A stretch of 15,203 nt of DNA from positions 1 through 15,203 of the forward strand of contig NRSV01000180.1 in assembly GCA_002286855.1 (NCBI GenBank), given 5' to 3'. The position numbers and the translations under genes are program-made. This document shows positions 8,730 through 15,203 of the stretch, piece by piece. Source of the DNA: Bipolaris cookei. Its lineage: Eukaryota > Ascomycota > Dothideomycetes > Pleosporales > Pleosporaceae. The stretch's first letter is position 1. Every line of letters begins with the position of its first letter. Under the pieces are notes generated by a model. That model searched no databases. It worked only from the letters and a program-made list of their open reading frames with translations, and was not told the origin of the DNA.

Positions 8730-8940
8730 GCGTTGTCGTAGTGTCCACCCTGGGCGTTGGCGTCGGCGCCCGCGTCGAGCAGCATCTTGACCACCTGCTC
8801 GTGGCCCCAAATTGAAGCTGCCTGCAGTACGTTATCGTAGTATCCACCCTGAGCGCTGACGTCGGCGCCCGCATCAAGCAGCATCTTGACCACCTGCTCG
8901 TGGCCTCTCTCTGAAGCTGCCTGCAGTGCGTTGCCGTAGG
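8730..8940 (-). repeat. Tandem 99-bp ankyrin-coding units
   Basis: Two consecutive 33-residue units, around GHEQVVKMLLDAGAD, are nearly identical in DNA as well as protein, with a third, more diverged unit before them and a partial one after. Near-identical neighbouring repeats are a known feature of fast-evolving fungal NLR repeat domains. Confidence 0.75.
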
Positions 8941-9737
8941 ATCCACCTTGCGTGTTGACATCGGCGCCTTGATCTAGCAATATCCTTACAATCGCGCTTA
9001 AGCCCAACGATGCAGCATAATAAAGCGGCATAGCTATGCTTTTCAGATCTCTTTCTGGGTCAAATAGCTGGATCCAAGCGAGATATGCGGGCTGTTTTAT
9101 TGACATCAAGCTCATCGCTATCCAACTCACTCTGTCTGTCTTGTCCCCTATTTCTCGAAGATGGCTGCTCCAGAACTGTGCTGCATATCTTGCGAGCGCA
9201 AACCTCTCAAGAATGTGCGTTGAGATTGGTTGCTGGAACTGCATTAGATATTTTAAACAACCCTCTGCTATCGTATTATGGCATTCAACTGCTTGCATGC
9301 TGTACTGCTTTGCTTGCCCTTGCTTGATCCTCTCTGACACAAGATACTCTTGGACGGAATAATGCGCTAGAGCAATAATACATTCAGTAGATTTTTTCCT
9401 TCTTCCCACCTTGTTCATCGTGATACTGACTAGACTAGAGCAGATGTTTAGCGCTTCCAGCGGGTCTTCTAGCACTTCATCGCGGTCGAACGCTGGCTCT
9501 CGCTCTACGTCGATAGCGACGACCTCAGCAAGCTCTTCGACAGACATCGGTCGCGCGGAAAATGTCAGCCACTGCAGGATGCGTATAGCGAAGTCGCGAT
9601 CTTGTTCGCTTATAGCAGTAAGAATGCGGTCGTACGTCTGGTCTAGCGTTTGCGGCAAAGTAGCCAATGACTCGTGCAGCATCGCTCGAGTGCGACACTG
9701 CGCTAACGTGTCAAGCTTACATACCGCCCATCGGAAC

Positions 9738-9788
9738 CTATACTATCGTCAGTTTTAGTTTTGTAACCTGCTGGATGTTCACACATAC
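9738..9788 (-). other. Predicted 51-bp spliceosomal intron in the NLR gene
   Basis: On the minus strand it begins GTATGT and ends ATAG, with a CTGAC branch-point candidate about 15 bases before the 3' end. Unspliced, the frame hits a stop. Spliced, it reads GARGM-FRWAVC, restoring the conserved GMFRWAVCxLD motif. Length and signals are typical of filamentous ascomycetes. Confidence 0.8.
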
Positions 9789-9951
9789 ATCCCACGAGCT
9801 CCTTGCATTAGTGCAGCCTCAATCTCTTGCCTAATAGCAGCATCTTTATTCCATTTTGAAAAAAGAACACCATTCTATCAACGTCTCAGAAATTGGTCGA
9901 AAACTCGTTTACCTAACCTAATAGACTATACGAATTCAACGCACTTACTCA

Positions 9952-9970
9952 CATTGCGAAATTCGCAATG
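9952..9970 (+). promoter_or_regulatory. Perfect hairpin over the ORF1 start codon
   Basis: CATTGCGAA pairs with TTCGCAATG around a single A (9961). At least eight pairs remain if the loop is opened to AAT. The last three bases are the ORF1 ATG (9968-9970), so in the transcript the start codon lies in the stem. Confidence 0.65.
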
Positions 9971-11443
9971 GCGGGCGGTGCATCTACGACGGAAGAGGAT
10001 GGTCGACCTGACGCGGTTGCGACGCGTCAGGACGCGACTACAACAACAAAGGGAAAAAGACCGGAACTACCGGAAAAATGGATTGAGACACTGGAGAAAC
10101 AGATAAGGCAACAAGAACAAATACTGACAACAGTAGCAAAAAGAGCGGTCGAGGGTGTGAATAATGCTGGCAGCGAAGAGGACCTCTTCCATATCATCCG
10201 CGAACTCACCGCGGCAACAACAACGGTAGGCCAGAACCTGGCCCGTATCAAATTGCCCAAAACGGGCCAAACAACAGATGGAAAGGAAGGGATACAGGCT
10301 ATACTCCAGAGATTGGACGCGATGGAGGCACGCCTGGAAGAGGGGATAAAGAAGGACAGAACAACAACAAAGGCGCCCACGCGTCAAGAGCCGATAAGCT
10401 GGAGTCAGGTGGCCTCGAGAGGCACTATCCACCCAGCAAAAATCGAAGTACGGATGGAAACAACCAAGGGCACTGAGCCTGAAACGGCGCAAGAAAAGTT
10501 GGCCCGTATCCGGGTTGCCATCCCGGATGCAAAGGCAATCATCCCTCATCCAAGAGCGCCCAACAAGATCTCGGTGGTGGTCAAGGACGCAGCGCGACGG
10601 GATCAGATCATACAAGCAGGCATTCAGGTTTCGGATGGCATCAAGATCATCCGACGACCTAAATTGATTATGGTATCAGGCATTCATCTTGGTACCTCAA
10701 TCCAAAACAAGAAATGCAGCGAAAACGACACATGGATTAGGGAAGTCAACAAACAAAACCAAAACCTTCGAGTCGAACAAGAACGATGGTTATACACAGA
10801 CAAAAACCGTGCCAACAGGCGGGAAAAAAAAACACAAACAAGAGGATCCGTCCTCTTGAGTGTCAGCACAGAGGAATCCCAACTTAGGACAGTGCAGGAA
10901 GGCATACTGGTTGGAGCGGAATGGCTTCCAGTCCGTCTGTGGGACGTATCGCTCACGGACGGACAATGCTTCAAGTGCTGGAAATGGGGCCACAGCCAAT
11001 CTGTGTGTAATGCGACCAAGGACATCTGCGGACACTGCGCAGGCAGCCATTCCACAAGGGACTGCAAAACGAAGGGCGACGAAGCAGCCAGCTGTGCAGC
11101 CTGCAAGTCAAAGGGTCATAAGGCCTGGATGACTAGACACTGCAAAGCTCACCAAAGCTTCCGGAAAGCGAATGAGGAAAAAAAGCAAGAATTGCTCATG
11201 CGCACTACGCAGATACAGCGCAGCGCCTCCCCAACCGCAGGATCCACCACGCCTGTCCTGAGTTTCTTCGGAAGCTCTACAACAGCAAGCAGCGAACATA
11301 GGACACAAGTTGATGATAGCCGAAAAAGGAAAAAAACGGTCGGGAGGCCTACCCACCTCAGCTCTGCGGCCATGGCACCAGGACAGAGCCAACTCTTCCC
11401 GATAAGGACAGCCACACCAACAGCTGATCATGAGATGGACTAA
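9968..11443 (+). CDS. LINE ORF1, gag-like RNA-binding protein with three CCHC knuckles
   Basis: A 491-residue intact frame. ORF1 proteins of Tad/I LINEs bind the element RNA and form the ribonucleoprotein. The N-terminal part is charged, with a probable coiled coil (about residues 33-75: KWIETLEKQIRQQEQIL and following). The middle part (about 165-310) has no motif I recognise but fits the RNA-binding region of such proteins. Three knuckles follow: CFKCWKWGHSQSVC (C-x2-C-x4-H-x4-C), CGHCAGSHSTRDC (C-x2-C-x3-H-x4-C) and CAACKSKGH...RHC (C-x2-C-x4-H-x7-C). The tail is Ser/Thr-rich and ends in EMD. The first ATG is chosen; it lies in a hairpin. The frame has no lesion, unlike every transposase in the window. 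Confidence 0.85.
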   Translation: MAGGASTTEEDGRPDAVATRQDATTTTKGKRPELPEKWIETLEKQIRQQEQILTTVAKRAVEGVNNAGSEEDLFHIIRELTAATTTVGQNLARIKLPKTGQTTDGKEGIQAILQRLDAMEARLEEGIKKDRTTTKAPTRQEPISWSQVASRGTIHPAKIEVRMETTKGTEPETAQEKLARIRVAIPDAKAIIPHPRAPNKISVVVKDAARRDQIIQAGIQVSDGIKIIRRPKLIMVSGIHLGTSIQNKKCSENDTWIREVNKQNQNLRVEQERWLYTDKNRANRREKKTQTRGSVLLSVSTEESQLRTVQEGILVGAEWLPVRLWDVSLTDGQCFKCWKWGHSQSVCNATKDICGHCAGSHSTRDCKTKGDEAASCAACKSKGHKAWMTRHCKAHQSFRKANEEKKQELLMRTTQIQRSASPTAGSTTPVLSFFGSSTTASSEHRTQVDDSRKRKKTVGRPTHLSSAAMAPGQSQLFPIRTATPTADHEMD

Positions 11444-11756
11444 TCACTCTAGCACCACACCCCGGCTCCCTTGTCTAAAGGAAGCACCGTTAAATAAGGA
11501 AAGAGACAAGGAAAGAACGAGACTACGGATGCTCAGGCGCGGGAGGTTTTTAAACATAAGTTCGCTTAGGTCATGTTTGCCCCGCAATACACATTGTAGC
11601 ATTGTCAGATGAAAACCCATCTGGTGGATTATGAGCCAAGCCAGCTGTCGCAGCCTATGCAAGGCTGCAGAAGCAACGACTTCAGCTGAGCCGAAGCGAC
11701 AAGCCACTGTCACAGTAACAAGGATGCACAATCTCAACAATAAAAAAAGCAACAGC
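11444..11756 (+). other. ORF1-ORF2 spacer and probable ORF2 start of LINE copy C
   Basis: There is no long frame. Two small stem-loops are visible (CAGATG/CATCTG near 11608-11625 and GCAGCC/GGCTGC near 11650-11670). Just before Fot-B, a frame reads MHNLNNKKSNS, which resembles the opening of LINE endonuclease domains (a short strand followed by N-x-N-K-S). The call is tentative, as only about ten codons remain before the Fot-B junction. Confidence 0.4.
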
Positions 11757-11758
11757 TA

Positions 11759-11820
11759 ACGTACCTCACGGGCGAACGGTCCACCCGGGCGAGCGGTCCA
11801 CTTTTGCCAAGACCACACCA
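11759..11820 (+). repeat. Fot-B left TIR
   Basis: Matches the reverse complement of 13571-13632 with one mismatch (C at 11808 against T). The motif GGGCGAACGGTCCAC (11770-11784) recurs as GGGCGAGCGGTCCAC (11787-11801), a 17-bp period starting at bp 12. The single TIR mismatch is CpA here and TpA in the other copy. Confidence 0.92.
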
Positions 11821-11887
11821 CACTCTGCTACATTATGCCCCAGAATGCCGCGCTCTGCGCCTATCTAGGGTGTAACACGTTGTAATA

Positions 11888-13551
11888 TTACTCAGAGACT
11901 ACTTCTACATTGTTCTCGCACGTTCGCGCGTTGTGCCCTGTCTCTCCACACGTTCCACAGCGTCGTTGTATGGCTCACCTCCTTCAGCGCGTACCCTCTT
12001 CTTTGGCTTCTTCCCATCACTACGCGCGCCAAACTCCTTTAGAGCAGTCAACCGCTGGCCCTCTTCAACTGCAAGCGTCCCTCTTGCCTGTATTTGCTTT
12101 CTTTTGCGTAATTTACGCTCTGTAGCAGCTGCTAAGGCTGCTCGAAGCTCAGCGCGTTCTTGTTTAAGCAAAGTTATTTCATGCGCTACACCTACAGCTC
12201 CGCTTAGGAGGTGCTCAACTGCGCTTGTAGTAGAAGTTGGTGAGCTACCAAATTGCCTCTTATACTTGTCTCAAATTAGAGTTGCTTGAGAGCTAAATTC
12301 AAGGAGGTTCTTTGGGGTTTGCGACTGCCAGGGCTCGTCGTTGGTGGGGAGTGGTGATGATGGTGGTGATGGTGTGCGCAGCTTCACATCAAGGGCTGAT
12401 ATAACCCGTTCTGGGTTGAAAGGCACCATTCCAGCCCCTCGGAACCCTCCTTGGATGTTGCTGGAGGTAATAGCTTTATTTTAGGCTGCTTTAAAGCATG
12501 GTAGGAACTCCTGCTTTGTGATGTGGTTGATCCGGGTACAAACAAGCTTGTTGACCTGGTCCCCATACGCTCGCTTTAAAGGGGCAAAATAGCCCACATC
12601 AAGTGGCTGCAAGAGGTGCGATGAGTGCGGAGGCATACATATAGCCACAATCTCGTTATCTTTGCAGTATCGCTGGAATTCTGCAGAGTTGTGGCTCTCA
12701 TGGCCATCAATGATGAGCATACGGTAGGTACCAACAGTGCGCGTCTTTGTATGCTTGTCAAAGTGCTTTGACCACTCAAAACCAAGCTCGTTGGTAGTCC
12801 AGCCGTTTTCAAAGATAGCAATAACCCAATCCCGGGGTAGATTATCGTCCTTGTACCAGCAGCTAAGGTAGTAGCGCGCTTTAAAGATGATGAAGGGCGG
12901 AATAGCCCACCCGCTCGCATTGATGCCCTGGGTGACCGTTACCCACTCCCTGTTGCCTGGCTGGACCTGTTTTGGTCGTCCTCGCATGTAAGATCCTGTA
13001 ACAACTGCTCCCTGGCCTATCTGGCCCATCATGAAGCCTGTCTCGTCAAAGTTGTACGTGTCGTCGTCCTGGATGCCGTACTTGGCTTTGATGTTAGCTA
13101 CAAGGCTGAACCAGCCCTGTATAACCCCAGAATCCTCGCAGAGGGCTCTCTTGTAGTCGTACTTGCGATAAAGCTTCACTTTAAGCTCTGGCTGGCGCGA
13201 AACAAACGTACTGGCCCAGTTTGAGCCAACAGGGCCTAAACCACGCTCTTCTCGCAAGGAATTTGCCATACTGGCCACATCTAAGAGCCGAGGGTGGTAT
13301 CCTCGCTCAGCAAGCTCAAGTACGTGCTCAACAATCACCTTCTCCTCAGCATTGGTCAGATTCCGTGAGTTGGCCATAACATCGTCGCGTGAAGGTCGTC
13401 CAACGCGTCGCGCGCGTAGCGTAGTTCGTGGCACGTTGTAGATAACTGCAGCGCGTCGCTCAGAGAGCGTAGGGTCTTGTTGAAGAGCCACGAGCGCAAG
13501 CTGTACTTGGGACTCGTTTAAAGCCTTATTTTGGCTCTGTTGTTGAGACAT
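11888..13551 (-). pseudogene. Fot-B transposase (DDE/DDD), two stops and a frameshift
   Basis: The start ATG at 13549-13551 (MSQQQ) follows the TIR. Domains: psq-type helix-turn-helix at about 15-50, CENP-B/Tc5 domain at about 64-125, then DDE_1 with D169 (NFDETGF), D282 (IDGHESH) and D318 (LQPLDVG); the 35-residue spacing is kept. Lesion 1: TAA at 12481-12483 after residue 356, between FKAA and NKAIT. Lesion 2: TGA at 12271-12273, where Fot-A has Arg. Lesion 3: a frameshift near 11960-11990. In the shifted frame the C-terminal knuckle is clear (CGTCGETGHNARTC, 11918-11959), with the real stop at 11888-11890. The catalytic core is undamaged but the protein would be cut before its C-terminal domain. 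The open frame also continues upstream of the ATG through the TIR into Fot-C; I regard that extension as accidental. Confidence 0.88.
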
Positions 13552-13570
13552 TGGTGTAGGAAAGGTAGTT

Positions 13571-13632
13571 TGGTGTGGTCTTAGCAAAAGTGGACCGCTC
13601 GCCCGGGTGGACCGTTCGCCCGTGAGGTACGT
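13571..13632 (-). repeat. Fot-B right TIR
   Basis: Inverted copy of the left TIR. The transposase ATG (13549-13551) lies about 20 bp inside its inner edge. The doubled 15-bp motif is present in mirror image. Confidence 0.92.
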
Positions 13633-13634
13633 TA

Positions 13635-15031
13635 ACACTAACTTGTGCGCAATAATCGCAGCGCCTTTTACAAGCTTTTCAAGAGCAACTACCATACTGA
13701 TTGGCGAACTGTCTATATGCCTCTGAATCCTCTGCTTCACCAGCGTCGATTGCAACCCTAATTCTAGGGTGTTGCTTGGGGTTTGCGACAGCCAGGGCAG
13801 ATCTTCTACAGCAGGTGGTGTTGGCGTCCGTAGCTTGACGTCGAGCTTTGATATCACCACCTCTGGGTCGTGCGGGACTAAGCCAGCGCCTCGAAACCTT
13901 CCTAAGATATTTTCCTTAGTGATAGTCTTACTATAGGCCTGCTGGAAGGCTGGAGGAATTCAATATTAGTCATATGGTTGATTCCATTGCGCATCATCTC
14001 CTCGGTTTGGCGCCCATACGCCCTCTTTAAAGGCGAGAAACACCCTACATCAAGTGGCTGTAGTAGATGGGAAGAGTGCGGAGGCATTCATAGAGTAATA
14101 ATCTTTGCCTCTGTGCAGTATTGCTGGAACTGGATTGAGTTATGGCTCTCATGACCGTCAAGAATGAGTAGACGATAGGCTCCAATACTACGCTCCTTCG
14201 TATGCCTGTCAAAGTGCTCCAGCCACTTCATACCAAGCTCATTCGTCGTCCAGCCGTTCTTAGAGACTGCAATAACCCAATCGCGAGGCAGGCTCTCCTC
14301 CTTGTACCAGGCAGAGAGGTGGTGCTTGCCTTGAAAGATAATGAAAGGCGGGATCACCCAGCCAGCCAGCTGACACAAACCACGCTGGTAACCCACTCCC
14401 GATTGTCTTGCTGTATATATTTCGGCTTCAATCGACGCTCAGAGGCTGTAACTACTGCTGACGCGTTGTGCATGCCCATCATAAAGCCCGTCTTATCAAA
14501 ATTGTACATGTCGTTGTTCTAAATACCATACTTGGCTTTGGTATTCTGTACAAGGTGGAACCAACCCTGCACAAGCTTAGGATCTTCACAGAGGGCTCTC
14601 CTATAGTCGTACTTTCGATTAAGCTTCAGCTTTAGCTCTGGGCGACGCTTTATAAATGCTTTAGGCCAGTTTGGGCCAACAGGGTCGCGGTGGCGGGCAG
14701 CCAGTAAAGAATCAGCAAGATCTTTAATAGCAAGAAGCCGCAGTGGAAATCCTCGCACATCAAGGTCCAGTATATAGTCAACAATCGTCTCCTCTTCTGT
14801 CATAAATAGCTTCATTGAGTTGGGCTGGGTATCGCGCCGGAACGTCTTTCCAGCGAGTCGATTGCTAATTGATCTTTGTGGTACGCTATAGAGAGCTGCA
14901 GCCTGTCTTTGAGTAATTCTCGCGTCTTGCTTGATAGCCTGGAGTGCTAGCTGTAATCGAGCCTCCTTTGTAGTAGGTAGGTGTCGCACGCGCAGGTGCG
15001 GTGAGAAAACGGAGGTTGTTGTTTGTCGCAC
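13635..15031 (-). pseudogene. Fot-C transposase, decayed and C-terminally truncated
   Basis: Pieces in three frames align in order with Fot-A and Fot-B. 15031-14522: helix-turn-helix regions up to KAKYGI, beginning at GTG with no ATG. A TAG follows at 14519-14521, where Fot-B has Gln (CAG-to-TAG, CpA to TpA). The same frame goes on to NFDKTGF, with Glu replaced by Lys next to the first catalytic Asp, and to REWVT. A frameshift near 14370-14400 leads to WVIPPFIIF...LILDGHESH, then a TGA at 14088-14090. The same frame then gives MPPHSSHLLQPLDVGCFSPL. A second frameshift at about 13955-13965 leads to AFQQAYSKTITKENI, FRGAGLVPHDPEVVISKLDV and AHKLVL. The sequence ends at the TA of Fot-B. By comparison with Fot-A, about 78 residues are missing, including the zinc knuckle. 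Confidence 0.85.
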
Positions 15032-15046
15032 GCGTACGTGCGGTGA
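14983..15046 (+). repeat. Direct repeat of 22 bp in the Fot-C end
   Basis: GTCGCACGCG begins both units (14983-15004 and 15025-15046), and both end GTGCGGTGA; 20 of 22 bases agree. The period is 42 bp, not the 17 bp of the other TIRs. By position these would be the transposase-binding motifs of Fot-C. Confidence 0.7.
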
Positions 15047-15057
15047 ATTGATGTGTG

Positions 15058-15203
15058 TATTATGTGTCTTGTATGTATAATCTTCTGTCTTCTTGATGTT
15101 GTGCTCTCTACAACTGTCTTTTGTACACGACCATTGCAGGGGCTTGTTGCATGTAGAATATCGACATACATCGGCTGTAGTCCATGCCGATATATCCTGG
15201 CAT
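15058..15203. other. Window end, no gene seen
   Basis: AT-rich flank of Fot-C. The final bases contain a small inverted repeat (ATGCC...GGCAT, about 15184-15203). No reading frame resembles a known protein. Confidence 0.5.

Larger units (their letters stand above)
8645..9874 (-). pseudogene. NACHT-ankyrin NLR (STAND) gene, 5'-truncated
   Basis: Fungal NOD-like receptors are STAND ATPases linked to non-self recognition and heterokaryon incompatibility. This copy keeps the region after the ATPase core. Exon 1 remnant (9789-9874) contains KWNKDAAIRQEIEAALMQ, then GARGM split by an intron (9738-9788). Exon 2 (9737-8645) opens with FRWAVCKLD, then LPQTLDQTYDRIL and RILQWLTFSARPMSVEELAE, the winged-helix signature that follows NACHT in these proteins. 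A helical linker and ankyrin units (about three, then a partial one) follow. The frame ends at TAA 8645-8647 after a non-ankyrin tail. Upstream, the spliced frame meets a TAG at 9875-9877 with no P-loop and no ATG, so the N-terminal half is missing. The sequence beyond the break leads into LINE copy C. Confidence 0.8.
9875..11756 (+). mobile_element. LINE copy C, 5' part with ORF1
   Basis: 5' region of a non-LTR element: a leader (5' boundary not determined, somewhere in 9875-9950), an intact ORF1, a 3' spacer and probably the first codons of ORF2. It stops at the TA of Fot-B (11757-11758). The remainder of ORF2 and the 3' UTR are not on the other side of Fot-B. Confidence 0.7.
11759..13632 (-). 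mobile_element. Fot1/pogo-type DNA transposon, Fot-B
   Basis: A 1,874-bp element with TIRs of about 62 bp, ends ACGTACCTCACG...CGTGAGGTACGT, and TA on each side (11757-11758 and 13633-13634). One transposase pseudogene lies on the minus strand. The left flank is LINE copy C and the right flank is the interior of Fot-C, which do not form one continuous target. Confidence 0.92.
13633..15057 (-). mobile_element. Fot1/pogo-type relic, Fot-C (3' end of its gene missing)
   Basis: Third transposase-bearing element in the same orientation as the others. Only the end before the transposase N-terminus remains. Its outer border is placed at about 15057 by analogy: a doubled GC-rich motif, then about 11 bp, then TA. 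The other end is lost at the Fot-B junction (13633). It is more decayed than Fot-A or Fot-B. Confidence 0.7.

Noticed and set aside
8730..8940. CRISPR-like spaced repeats
   Set aside because: The period is 99 bp and codes for 33-residue ankyrin units; the context is eukaryotic.
9036..9758. Plus-strand frames over the NLR gene
   Set aside because: Antisense to well-conserved winged-helix and ankyrin coding sequence; Ser/Cys-rich shadow composition.
10067..11431. Minus-strand frames over LINE ORF1
   Set aside because: Shadows of an intact gag-like frame with three zinc knuckles.

Overview
The window is transposon-dense DNA from a filamentous ascomycete (Pezizomycotina). The evidence is Tad/I-type LINE fragments with RNase H and CCHC knuckles, three Fot1/pogo-type DDE transposases, a relic of a fungal NACHT-ankyrin (NLR) gene with a 51-bp GTATGT...TAG intron, and several inactivating changes in the CpA-to-TpA direction typical of repeat-induced point mutation (RIP). 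I cannot name the species. No intact host gene is visible.

Layout. 1-1834: 3' half of a Tad-like LINE (copy A), comprising the end of the reverse transcriptase, RNase H, a C-terminal zinc finger, the 3' UTR and an AATA tail. 1835-5913: a giant inverted repeat. Its two 1,116-bp arms appear identical base for base and flank a 1,843-bp Fot1-like transposon (Fot-A, 2953-4795). Fot-A sits exactly on the dyad, so removing it with one TA would leave a 2.2-kb perfect palindrome. The outer ends read TA-CAGTAAC...GTTACTG-TA. 5914-6504: non-coding, with three abutting perfect hairpins. 6505-7940: a second, 5'-truncated LINE (copy B) with nearly the same 3' UTR as copy A but a much more diverged coding part. 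7941-8644: non-coding, holding a solitary Fot-type terminal repeat and a decayed ankyrin unit. 8645-9874 (minus): 5'-truncated NLR-ankyrin pseudogene. About 9875-11756: 5' part of a third LINE (copy C) with an intact gag-like ORF1. 11759-13632: a complete but dead Fot-type element (Fot-B). 13633-about 15057: a third, truncated and decayed Fot-type transposase (Fot-C).

The genes do not form a pathway; the interest is in how the parts were assembled. The main observations are: (i) the Fot-centred palindrome, which fits either fold-back replication primed in the Fot TIRs or a long-TIR mobile unit invaded at its dyad; (ii) two diverged LINEs sharing a 3' UTR whose identity jumps at the stop codon; (iii) a shared TIR design (ACGT end, doubled motif from about bp 11, 17-bp period) in Fot-A, Fot-B and the solitary end; (iv) two unrelated broken elements, LINE C and Fot-C, abutting the two ends of Fot-B, which suggests recombination between Fot-B copies.

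Limits: all family calls come from reading motifs and comparing the paralogues within the window. No database search was possible.
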